Assembly (NCBI GenBank): GCA_013399305.1 | Contig: VXAI01000092.1 | Coordinates: 2,488,899 to 2,552,898, forward strand | Direction of reading: 5' to 3' | Origin: Rostratula benghalensis | Lineage: Eukaryota > Chordata > Aves > Charadriiformes > Rostratulidae | DNA: 64,000 nucleotides | Shown here: positions 34,042-45,900 of the stretch, piece by piece | Layout: each line of letters begins with the position of its first letter | Numbering within the stretch: position 1 is the first letter of the stretch | Program-made: the position numbers and the translations under genes | The notes under the pieces: model-generated | What the model was told of the DNA's origin: nothing | Seen by the model: the letters and a program-made list of their open reading frames with translations, nothing else | Databases searched by the model: none

Positions 34042-34380
34042 CCAGGATGGGGCATCCACAACTTCTCTAGTCAACCTGTTCCAGTGCCTGACCACCCTCA
34101 CAGTGGAAAATTGCTTCCTAATATCTAATCTCCATCTACCTTCTTCCAGTTTAAAACTGTCACCCCTCTTCACTACATGCAGTGATGGAGTCCCTTCCCA
34201 TCTTTCCTATAGGCCCCCTTCAAGTACTGAAAAGCTGACGTAAGGCTTCCCCCGAGCCTTCTCCAGGCTGAACAACCCCAACTCTCTCAACCAGTCCTTC
34301 CAGGACTGGTACTCCAGCCCTCTGACCATCTTCGTGGCCCTCCTCTGGACCTGCTGCAACAGGTCAGTGTCCTTGTGCTG
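34042..34380 (-). mobile_element. CR1 LINE (outer copy), 5' part
   Basis: Continuation of the outer CR1 after the nested copy. On the minus strand it encodes RT-tail remnants including HKDTDLLQQVQRRATKMVRG and LRELGLFSLEKARG. It is 5'-truncated near 34380, after which the sequence is unrelated. It lies about 1 kb above the DPY19L4 start codon. Confidence 0.9.
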
Positions 34381-37300
34381 AGCAGGACTGCTTGCATCTG
34401 AGCATCTCCTGTGGATGCCACTTGCTTGACACCCCACCTGCCCTCTGCAAAGAGGCTCCCTCCCTGAGAAGAAAGGTCTCCCTCCTGCACAGCATGACCT
34501 GGAGAGTCTAGGCTTGATGGTCATGCACAAAACTCTGGGCCAGTTGCAAGGGACTGCTGAGAGAAGTGGTTGGTTGAGCCTCAATGCATGACTGCTTTGG
34601 GCTTCTTTTTACGTCATGGTGAACTACTGGAGCATGGTAGCAGCACTCGGCTGTCACAAGAGGCTGTACAAACACAGGGCAGAAGGATGCCCCCATCCCA
34701 AAGGAAGTGACAGTCTGCTTTTGTGAAACTGGACTGTGTAAGGGAAGGCCAGTGAAAGAATGTAAGAAAGAGATGAAACATCCTTAAGCGGTGGAATAGG
34801 TGAGCATTTTGCTGTACCAGCCACCTAATTATTCTCATGGTTATTTGCCATCCTCCCCTGGCAAAAAAGATTTGGAGGGATGGGGTAATTTTGTTAATGT
34901 GAGCTGTGCATGCCTTCAGAGCATACAGGATAGCATGGAAAAGTGTTTTCTGTAATTTAACAGAAGAGCTGGAGAAGCCAGCATGGCCACTCATGGATGT
35001 GATTAGAGACAATAGCTAAGTTAGAAGGCCAGAGCTGGTGGTGGTGATTCATCTTTAAAATGAAGTTATGTACTTTATGCTTGAAATGACAACAGATAGG
35101 AGTCCAAAGAAGAGACAGAGAGTGGGTGACGTGGCTACAATGTCCCCTACATTGTTTATTGCAGGAGTCTTTATGGGCTTCCCCTGTCAAGACCTTATCA
35201 TTTTGAGGAACCTGCAAAGCACTGTGTTCAGTTGTAGTACAAGCAGTGATGCTGTGGCAAAGAGCATATTTCACTGGGAAGTAGTAGCAGCTTGGATTTT
35301 TATTGGTGAATGTCTCGAGTTCTGACAATGATCAGCTGAGCTGATTATATAGATGGAGCTGGGTTCATGGCAATATGACAATCCCTTGATTTTGCAGCTA
35401 TGGCAACATAAGCTACTTCTGTGCTGCATGTGGGATGCCAGGCCAGGGTAAAGGCTGGCACTTGGGGACACACCTTGGGAGGTCCCTCGAAAAAGGAGTC
35501 TTGCTGATACTGATTGCATTTGCCACTACAGACACCCAAATGCTTGATTCTTGGGTTAGGATTGACAAGGATAGAGATTCTCACTTTGCCATGCCCCAGA
35601 ATTTCTTGCATATCTCTGTGGTGGGCACCAGCTCAGGCCTGAGGGGGCTGCTTGAGCAGAATTGAAGGAATTTGTGTTATAGTGGTTGGCCACAGCCCTG
35701 GGGAGCGCTGGGAAGGATCTGCAAGCCTTGCCTAAACCTGCTGTCCAGAGAGAAGATGGAGAGAGCTGGTGCAGGACTCAGCCCAGGGGGAAGTGTGCTC
35801 CCAAGCAGTATGTCTTCCAAGGAGGACCATGTTGTCTCCTTCCCAGTGCCTTGGGGGCATTCTCGGGGAGGGACTGAGCACAGGCGTGGGCTTGAGTTGG
35901 CAGGTAGTCATTCAACAGACCACAGCTGTCCCACTGGCAGCTTTCTGCTTGGGATTTACTTGCACTCATCATCAGATGCTCAGGATGAGTTCTTTTAATA
36001 GGTGGTATATAAGTCCCCATGCATTAAATGTGTGCTCAGAAGCTCTGGAGTATATGGGACCATGGTTTTGGCAGAGATAGTCTACCAAAAGCTGGTAGGG
36101 CTGGAGCAAGCTCTGATGCTTGGCTATGCCAGCTGAGATTTTTCTCTGCCTTAGGTCAGACCTGTAATGCCAAAGGTTGGGAATCTCTCTCTAATGATCC
36201 AGGGGGTGTGTGTAGGTGCACCAAGGTTCACTACCAGGGCACAGATGTTCCCTGTGTAAGTGCTCTGGACTAAATTCTGTCACTCTTTGAAGGAGTCTTG
36301 ACCTGCATGTGAACTGTCAGATTAGGATCGTCAGCTTTGGGAGCGGGATGGCATCAACCATTGAAAGAATGCTGAAGACCCCTGGCCATTTGCTAATTAA
36401 TGGTTTAAAAATAACTAGAGTGAAATAACTGGGAGGTGGCCAGGATCTGTGCTGTTTGTATCTCATCATGTGTGTGTAGAAGGAGGGAGCTCCCCTGGCA
36501 CAGTCTGCCAAGGGCTGTGCTGCCTGGGCTTGATTTTTGGTTGGAAGGCTGTGACCCCAGCGGCTTTTGGCAGCTGCCCTATCCGCTGCAGGAGTGCCTC
36601 GCTGAGCAGAGTGGCTGGGCTTATTTAGTCCTCTCAGAAGCAAACCATTGGTGAAGCTACTGAAGAGGTTTGTGGGAATCATCCCATGGGGACCACATCT
36701 TCTGATGTGCCTTCTGACTCGCAGTCATGCCAATGGCTGATCAACTGCTGGAAAAGTGATTTGCTTACTTGTCTAGCAGCTGCAAGGAAAAACTAAACCA
36801 ATTTGTGTGTCCTACTGGAGCGTAAAATGAGATTTATAAGTTTCCTGGATTTTTTAATAAAATCTAAAATACTTCTGCAATTGTTGATTTATTGGATAGT
36901 TAAAAGATTTGCTCATATTTTTAATAATCCATAAATTATCCATTGCATTTTTAATGTAATTGGTTTTGATCTGGTTAATTTTTTTCATAACTTGATTCTG
37001 TTGTATGTTACCGGAATAAGCACAAATAATCATTGTAATCAAAACAACAGTAATCATTTTAAATATTTGTACTTAGACCCTCAATACATGAACAGGAAAA
37101 CAAGTGACTGCTCAGTTATGCTCTAAATTTTGTTTCTCTGAAGCCTTCTTTGTACCTGCTGTTTCATACAGTACCTTGCTACATTTCTTGTGCAACTCCA
37201 GTTTTCTACTGATGCTCCAGCATGTGGATCATCCCACAGCTTGAATTCAGTAGAAATACAAATGCACATCAAGTTATTTACATGCACAATTATACAGATA

Positions 37301-38116
37301 GCAGGGAAGTGAAAAATCCAGGTCTTCTATGGAAAAATCGCGCATTTGAAGGTGGGAGAACCCAAAATCATCTTTTGTGCAAGTTTCCTTCTCCCAGAAT
37401 GAATATGCTAAAATATTTTTTAGACTAATGTTGAAAATGTTTTTACTTCTGCACCTCAGTCTTCCAAAATGCTTTGTGTAACTAATGTGATATGAAAATT
37501 ATTTCATTTGGCAGCTTATTATGTGTCCTAAACTTCGTGCTGTAATACATTACAATGAATAAATACGGGGATGTTGTGTTCTTTTTCCAAGCTTTCTCTG
37601 TACAAACATGCATCATGTATCTACAGGATGGCATTCAGCCTCTATTTACATATTATTTCTAAGCCCTACAGACATAACTTTCCTTTTTGTTTACAAGTCT
37701 GTGATATTGATGCTTTCTAGTTTAACAATCTTTCTCTCTTTCGGAGATGTCAGGAGGCAGGCAGACACAGATGTACCTTAGTATAAAGCATTAATACCGA
37801 GCATATTTGTCATTACTCTAAAGTAAAGAATGTGTACTTGTTTATTTTGTAAATAAACAAAGTTACCTTTTTTTGTATGTTAAGGATGCCATGCCTAAAA
37901 ATTTTTGTGAAGTTTAGTTTCAATAATCAGGTAACCACTGCAGGTATTTCACTCTTTCTCCTAGTTTCAGCCTTTTGTGGGGTAAATCTTCTGGCTTCTA
38001 ACTTACAGTTCTTGATTATCAGTATCCCAAGGTTTTGATTTCTACTGGGGTCTTTGTAATTTTTTTTTTATTCCTCCCCCAAAACAGAAGACACCACCAA
38101 TGTGATTACTACTACC
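34381..38116. other. Upstream intergenic sequence, no gene seen
   Basis: I find no exon with family resemblance and no recognised repeat here. G+C is moderate to about 36.7 kb and becomes A/T-rich from 36.8 to 38.0 kb. Short open frames (up to 132 codons) look random. This lies 5' of DPY19L4 and could contain regulatory DNA, but nothing in it can be named. Confidence 0.55.
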
Positions 38117-38120
38117 ACCT

Positions 38121-38260
38121 TCTCCTCTCCTCTCCTCTCCTCTCCTCTCCTCTCCTCTCCTCTCCTCTCCTCTCCTCTCCTCTCCTCTCCTCTCCTCTCC
38201 TCTCCTCTCCTCTCCTCTCCTCTCCTCTCCTCTCCTCTCCTCTCCTCTCCTCTCCTCTCC
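38121..38260. repeat. (TCTCC)28 microsatellite
   Basis: Twenty-eight perfect copies of TCTCC (140 bp), then a degraded pyrimidine tail to about 38285. The tract is pure pyrimidine on the plus strand and pure purine on the minus strand. All frames through it are open, which creates false coding predictions rich in Ser-Pro-Leu-Leu or Glu-Arg-Gly. Confidence 0.99.
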
Positions 38261-38289
38261 CCTTTCCCTCTCCTCTCTTCTTCCTCTTG

Positions 38290-41200
38290 TATTTACCATG
38301 TTTTCAGTGATGTATTTTCCAATACTGCCCTTGAAGCAGCATGAGATCCCTAATGTTTATTTTCTTTACCTCTTCCTGTCACTTGTGATGCTTCCCTGTA
38401 ATCTAGATCTCACATAAGTCAGCCTGTGTTTGTGTGATGTTGTACAGCCTCTCATCCTGTCCACTTTCTCTTCTTCCCTCTAACAAATACATCATTTTCT
38501 CCATCCCTTTTTTGTACCACCTTAAATAATTCCTCACCCTTCTCTGTGTTTTCACTCTCCAAAAATGCATTGATCCTTATCACAGTTGCCTTTATCTGAC
38601 CTGTAATTTTCTGTATTAGTTTTTCTCTTGTCATCTTTCTACATAAGACCAAGCCACATCAGCTGGGTAATTGCTGTGTTGCTCCTCCAGCCCAAGTGCC
38701 TGTGGACCACTAGAGCAGTAATAAAATCATGCTAGAAAGACTACAGGAGAAAACAAAAAGTATTTATTTGTTTGGTTGTTTTTTAAACACACACCCTTAG
38801 TGATGTGACTTGCTTTGTGTACTTTCTACTCTTTCTACTCTTGCTCTAGCTCTTGTTTGTGCTGTAGACAAAGTTCCTCAGGGCAGGAGCCTGACCCTTG
38901 TGTTTGTAAAACATGCAACATATTGTGTGGCTGGCCAGAAATAGCTGTAAGGGAGCGTAACTGGCCGATAGCAGCCTTGCCCTCCACGTGGCCTCTGCTC
39001 TGTGAGGGGGCCCAGGGCTCTGCCACTGCCTAGGTTCTTTCCTGTGCTCATTTTTTCTCCCTGAGCTGTCTCTTTGACTTTTATCCAAGGATAAAGCCTT
39101 TTGAGGTGGATGACTCACAGCTCGGCACTTCCTTTGACTCACGCTTTGCCACCTAGGACATCGGTCAGCTCTTACTAAGCTGCAATTTGTTCTTTTTTCT
39201 TGCTTATGACAACACCCCTCGCAGCTCATGTCCCTGATTTCACTATTACTTCTGCTAGGTCAGAGCTATGCTTGTTTTTCTATGGCTGTAAAAAACAAGC
39301 TGTATTTCCCCCTTCCTCCCTTCCCTTGGGTTTGATAGCCTTTGGTTTTTTAGCAATCCCTAGCAGATTTTGGAGCCTGAAGTCTCTTTTGTCTCTGGAG
39401 CCTGACTGTCAGGGCTGCATTTCTGAGGAAGAAGGTGTTGGTCCCTCCTGCCCTGCCAAACATGGAAAGGAGCCTGGCCTTTTGCCTCCCAGCTCAGCAT
39501 CCTCACCATTAATCAGCTGCTTGGCCACGAGCGGCACAGGCTCCCCAGCTCCCGGTGGCGTCCCTGGTGACACTTGTGTGATGACAGTGCAGTTGGTGGC
39601 ATCGCACAGGTGCCAATGATGAGGGCTTAGCAAACACTTCAGCTGGCACACAACAAGTGCTAGAATCCAGGTCGCTTCTCAAGCACCTTGTTGTCCCTGC
39701 AGGGCAGGGCTAGCATGACTGGAAGTCACTGGAGCCACGGCCCTGGCACTGACATCGGCAGGCATAACAGAGCACATCCAGGAAACTGCTCTTGGAATAT
39801 CATACTTAGTTTTTCATGTAAGTATTTTTCAGAGAAGTGGTGCGGTGCAGTCATTAATGTATTTGTGCCTCAGTGACCAATTAAATACACTGGTTGGGCA
39901 CACCTCCCCAACCTAACACAGCAACTCCCATCCTTAACCCCCAATTCTTTTCAGACCCTCTTACTGCTGGCGGAGAGAAGGGCAATATCACTGCTTTTGA
40001 TGGGCTTCCAACTTTAAACAAGAAGGAGTTTGGCCTGATGCTTGGAGATTATAAATCAGGAAAACAACTTGTAGCCCTAACACTAAGCAGACACTAGATC
40101 CCTCCTCAAGAGCTGCATCCAGTGTTATTAAAAAGTCTTGGACTGAAGCAGTGCTCTGCAGCTGGTGCTGCTTTTCAGTGAAGTGAGAAGAAACAGACTC
40201 CAACACAGGCAAAATGCACTCTGACCAGGCAGATTCACTATTACCAACTACAAAACTCTTTGTTGTCTCCTAGGATTTCTTAGACAGCGGAAAAAGAAGT
40301 GCATGGCACTATATGTCGCTCTCAATGTAGGGTGCAACTTCCACCTGGGATGCGGATTCTCAGCTCCCAGGCAGCTCTGGAAATGCCAGTTGCAAGTGTC
40401 CAAGGAGCAAACGTAAGCCAGGCAGTTTGGTAGGGAGACATGTGATTCCTTAGGATGGGCAGTTCTGTTCCCTGAGCTTTTCTTGACTCCCAGTCAGCAT
40501 TGCTGGCCTTTGACTGCATTCCCAGAACTGATGGTCCCCAATCCTGGAGCTGGCTGAGTTAAACTGCCGCATTTGAAATTAGTACTTTTGCTGGCACCTG
40601 CATCAGTCCGTGTAACTGCTTTGATGAGACATGGGGCATTATGAAAAGTGCATGGAACAAATTGACCTACCACGTAAGCAGGACACGCATCCCTGTGTAA
40701 TTATGCATAACTATACAGTTACATAAATGCTTTTCTTGGGGAATCACCAGTGACGGCAGCAAAGTTTGCCTGTCGTGTTTGGGCTAGTTAAAGCACTGAT
40801 TCATCATACTTTGAATACTTTGTTTCCTGCTTGTTCCAGGGTAAATGGATTAGTGCCTGTAATTTCAGTAGTAATTAATGAAGATGAGAGATTGATTCAG
40901 TGATAAAAGTGAGTTGTCTGAAGAAGGGGAATGATTTATCCCACGTGTCAATGCTCATGTTGCTACTAGAATATCGCTAACTTGCTTGCGGACCGACTCT
41001 TCTTGACAGATGCATTTCTATCAGCTCAGGTAACAAACTTGAGCATATGAGCCATGATTTGACTCTTTTGTTCCTCCTCCATCTAAAGTCTCACCATTCT
41101 TATGTTACTTTCCTTGGACTCATTTTTGCAGTTGCATATTTCCTCTCAAACCACCTGACATGCATCAAGTTGGTCGAACCTTGGGCACAGAAAGCAGCAC

Positions 41201-42905
41201 AGCTGCCTTGCTACAGTGCTGGCTGCACTTGAATTTGTGCTCTGCTTCCAGCACAAGTAGTTGTACCACTTCTGGTACCCCCAGTAGTTTATTTAGCTCA
41301 TTCAGTTAGCTCCGGATGGAACCTTATTGCATTGAAGGGATGTGCTGAGATGGAGCGGGGGGCAAAAGGGAGCAATGACATGAGGGAGGAACTGGCTAGG
41401 CAGGGAACTCAGTTTATTCTATTCACATGGAAGCTCTGGAAGAGATGCCCACACTGATTTTTTAAAGCATTATCTGGTCTCTAGAGGAAAAGTGCTATAT
41501 TAGTGCAAGATATGATGTATTATCTTATGAAAGTGGCATTATTACCTTTGTTATAATGGCTGTTACTGTAATACCTTATTGTAATCCTTATACAAGAAGC
41601 AAATATACATTAGCAGGTGGAGGCAGGGAAGGACAGCTACAGATTTGCTTCAGGCAAAAAGTGGCTAAACTTGACATTTGATGTGAATATAGTAATCTCT
41701 CAAAACAAAAGCAGATTCTTTGCTTCCTTGTAAATCTTTCTGGGTGTTTCTGAATTGATGATGCAAGTACTTTCTGCATAGGTAAAACAGACAGCCTGGA
41801 TGGTAGGTGGATGAGAAATCTCTCATCAATGAGCAATTTATGAAGAGATTAATTTGAAGAGATTTATGAGGAGATTTCAGAGGAGCAAACATTCAACGTG
41901 TTGGTGCATATTGCTAGTGAAAGCGCCAAATGTTTATATGACTTCTGTGATGGAAGAGTCAGGGGAAACCAAGCTTTGTGGTTGAGTTCAGTTGGCCATG
42001 CTACTTTTTCCTGTGTACATCACGTTAGAGTCATTAGTTAAACATCCTTCCCAGCTTTACGTAACTCTGACCTTTCAGGTGAAGAGTTTAGTCCTGCCCT
42101 AGGAATTGCGAAGGGAATGATGTTTGTTGACAGAGGCAGATAATACCTTCCCCTTCAGTGAACTGGGACGTTAACAGCAACAACTTGGACAGGGATTGAC
42201 AGGAAATTTAGACATTGGCCTTGAACTCGTCATCTTTGGCAAAGATGCAAAGGAATGAAACACAAAGAGACAAAGGGGAAAGCCTGGATTCCCTCCTGGG
42301 AAGAAAGTTTACTTGAATTGCTTGGTCTTGGACTAGTTTGTTTTATTCACAGAAAACACCACAGATGATAGTCTCAAGAGAGAATGCAGAATCCATCCAT
42401 CCCATTGACATCACAGATGCCGAGAAGCAGTAATCATCTAACCCTTCCCTGGAATATACCTGAGAACCATATAATTAATTGCTATAAGGGCCCTGAATTC
42501 AAATAGTTCCACAAATATCACTGAAACTTCTCTGGTGAGTTTTGTCAACAGGATTTGACTATAAATCAAAACTGAGCTTAAATGGTGAGTATTCAAAATG
42601 TCTGTTAATTTTATTCTGAAACAATTTCTTATATGGTAGAGTGTAAATTTTCATTAGTTCAAAGAATGGACTTTTTTTCTTTTTTTTTTTTTTGTGTGGT
42701 TCATGTCTTCCAGATGTGCAGGGTTGCAAATCAATAGCCAGTCACCTGTAATAAATTTTCTTTTAGACACTTTATGGCCAGGGCAAAGAGAACGTATATA
42801 AATGGGGAGAAAACTGATAGACTGCTAGAAAACAAGTGTGCTTGCTTTTCCTTAGAAAGGTTAATGGAAGTATCAACCTGCGAGTATTAAATTTGCTTGC
42901 GGAGT
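38290..42905. other. Intergenic sequence, no gene seen
   Basis: Unique-looking sequence without a recognisable exon. It holds a pair of AP-1-type TGACTCA sites at 39111-39117 and 39135-39141. Two-strand reading found no ESRP1 exon, which synteny with human would place somewhere to the right of DPY19L4. Confidence 0.5.
39111..39141. promoter_or_regulatory. Paired AP-1-like sites (candidate enhancer)
   Basis: Two perfect TGACTCA heptamers, at 39111-39117 and 39135-39141, lie 24 bp apart. The second is preceded by CACTTCCTT, an ETS-like core. This is the layout of an AP-1/ETS composite site. It is based on motif matches only. Confidence 0.3.
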
Positions 42906-42912
42906 TTTCTTC

Positions 42913-42936
42913 CCTCCTCCTCCTCCTCCTCCTCCT
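42913..42936. repeat. (CCT)8 trinucleotide repeat
   Basis: Eight perfect CCT units within a longer pyrimidine stretch in intergenic DNA. It has no coding context. Confidence 0.95.
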
Positions 42937-42939
42937 CTT

Positions 42940-45900
42940 CACCCCTGATTTTGCAGTTGGCATTTGGAGAAGCACTAAGCTAAATCCAAGCTAATGAGTA
43001 TGTCACGTAACTGCTGAACTGAATGGAGGGGCAGGAGGCTGATGGGACTCAGTCCTGGGAGCTTCTGGCTGCCGTTTGTGCCCGCAATAGGGAGCAGTGG
43101 GGGGAGTTCAGGGTCTCCTGAGAGCAGAGCCTAAATTAAGGCAGGCGTGCGCAGTGGCAGGGAAATGCAATTTGATAGAGACGCTGGGGCTCCGAGGTGA
43201 GCGAATGCCACCTACGCTGCTCCCAGGAGGCTCCTGTTTCTTGGAAATGTTATGGCAACATGTTGCAACCTAGATATTAGTTGTACTTTTCAGTTTGCTT
43301 TGTCATTTCGCTCGGTAGCTTTTACTCTGTAACAAAAACATACTAATGTGTGGTAATATAATCATGTTAATATGAATGCAGGTTTTCAATGAGTCAAAAG
43401 AAGTGGGCAGCATGCTGGGGCGCACCCTTGCCGTTTCCAGACTTGATTTGCAGTGAGCAGTTCCTACCCTAAACACTGAATTTCCGTCATTACAAAGAAA
43501 GAGTTCTCGGTAAATACAAAATTGTTAAGCGCGACAATAACACATGGCATTTTCCCACTGGATTAAACATACAGAAATTGTCAGGACTCATCACTTGCTG
43601 GCCAGGTTCAAAGGTAAGTAAGCCAAGAAAGCCAACTCAGACAGAAACAAACAAACAAAAAACCCCATCCACTCCCAATGAACATGTCTTGCTCTGTGAA
43701 ATGTTGGGTGATGAGGTGGACATTTCCCTCTGAGCGGCCCGTGTGGAACCAGAAGGCTTATTTATAGTTTGCATGTACATAAGATGCAGCTCTCCGGTTA
43801 GCCAGCGCTCTGCTGCTCTCATTTGACCTCATCCCTAGAAGGCTGAAACTTTATTACTGTAATGAATCTTTGTTTCTACTTCCCTGCACCTGGGGGATTT
43901 AAGTGTGCTTGTGCCAAGAGCCGTCTCCTTGCTTGACAGTATATAATCTAGGAGACATGCAAGTTGATTTCACATGGGAATTAGAGAGGATGGAAGAGAT
44001 TTGTCACCAGACATTTGCGACCCTTGTTACATCAGCCCTTGGGAACACAGTATATCAGCCAAGATAAAGACGTGCCCCTAGAAATAGGTCATTAGCACTG
44101 ATAAACAAGGCTTCAAGAAAGATGGAGCTGAGGGTCAGGGTAGTACCCTGAAATACTGAAGTCATTTTGGATGTTGAATTGCTGTATTTATCCACAAACA
44201 GGTTCGGGGCAGAGAAAGGCAGGGCAGCCTCTTGCACTTCGCAAACTCCATGCCCCATCTGATGCCAGCCCTTGTGGGAGAACTTTGACCTTCTCTGAAT
44301 CCTTATTAGCTCTCAAATTGCCACTTAATTTGTCACTGCATAATTCAGCCAGTCTTGTTCTCTTTTTTGTTTGATTCCCGATAGTGCTGGCCTTCAGTTT
44401 TGTAATGATTTATTGATTTAATGGCTCTTGTTATACCTGATCCGATGCCCCATGTCAGTGGTCACTAGATGTGTTTCCTGCGGAAGCTCTGCTCTCTGAA
44501 GGGCAGTGGGCCCCTTTGCTTTTACACTGCTTTATAAATGAGATGCAAATGAATATTTCCACCCCATTTTTAGAGCTTGGATTAAATGCTTTTCATCAGC
44601 AACTTCTGGTGGAATCAGATTTCTTCTGTGGTTATTTTGGTTCCTCCTTTTGCTCCTGAGCCACACAGATCAGTGCCGTGTAATCCTGGGAAAACCAGGA
44701 AACGAGGAGTGGGACTCCTCTCCCCTGTCTTGAGCCATCTGAATGCCTGGCATGTCACTCCAGATCATGATCCCAGCTTCAGCTGAGCTAATGGGACAGA
44801 GAGACATCTCCTGGGGGCCATTCATCCCGTCCTGAGAGAGCTGGCTAGGGAAGGTGTGAGGAATCACACCTGGCAAGTGTCATCCCTGTAGCTGTAGCCA
44901 CAGTGAGAGCTGGAGGTGCGTGAGATGGGTCATGCCTGAGCAGCACAACGGTGGGGCTTTGACAAGAGAGAAAAAGGCTTTCACCAAAAAGCACAAACTG
45001 GAGCACATATGGCTATATTGGATGAACAGAGTAGAAAAAGGAGAATTTAAAAAATACATTGTCTGGTATATCATTAATAAATTAAAATGTCTATAAAACT
45101 TCTACTAACACCTTCTTGGGAATTTTTTGATATATAAATTATATTTTATTACAATATATTTTAAATTTAATATAGAATGCAAATAAATTTAAATTTATAC
45201 ATGTTTAATGAGATTTTTCATTTCTTTAAGCTTTTTTATTTCTTTTTTTTATTTGAAACCCTTGTTTCTTGTTTTTTTTTTCAGAAAAACTCTCTTTTTT
45301 TTTTTTTTTTGTATTTTCCACTTAGAAAGAAAGTGAATCACCACTTTACCAACAAATCCCAGAAAAACCTCCCAGGAAAGCTAACAGTTAAATCTCTGTG
45401 AGTCCCTTTGCATCTCAAAAGTTTTCAGCAACCAGAGGCCAATACTTCACCTCTACCTGTAGCACCCTGCATGCATTATTAACTCTTATCCCTTTCAAAA
45501 CACATCACTGCACATTTACTGTATGCAAATACAGAGTTTGATTTTCATTTACTCCACACAGTACCCCAGAGTTGAAGAGCTTCTAAACCGTGTGCATATT
45601 TAAACACAGTTTATCAGAAAATTATTTGTTTTACGCTTAAAAATCTGGAACAAAGCTAGAATTTTTTACAGTGTAGTTCATCTGTCAGAATCACTAATTG
45701 CTACGTGACGTCAGAGTTTATTTTCTTGTGTAACACAATAAATGCCAAGCACAAATTAGTCTTTGCAGTGGTTCTGCTTTTTGTGACTCTTAAAGCTTTA
45801 TATTTGCTTTATGTTTTGGTTTTAACTCACATTCCAGAAGTCACGTGCCTGGGGAAGAATCTCAGTTATCTTTCTGTTTTGTTTTGGGGTGGGTTTTTTT

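Noticed and set aside
38035..38344. Open frames of 80-91 codons over the (TCTCC) array
   Set aside because: All frames of a stop-free pentamer repeat are open; the repeated SPLLS or EERRG products are artefacts.
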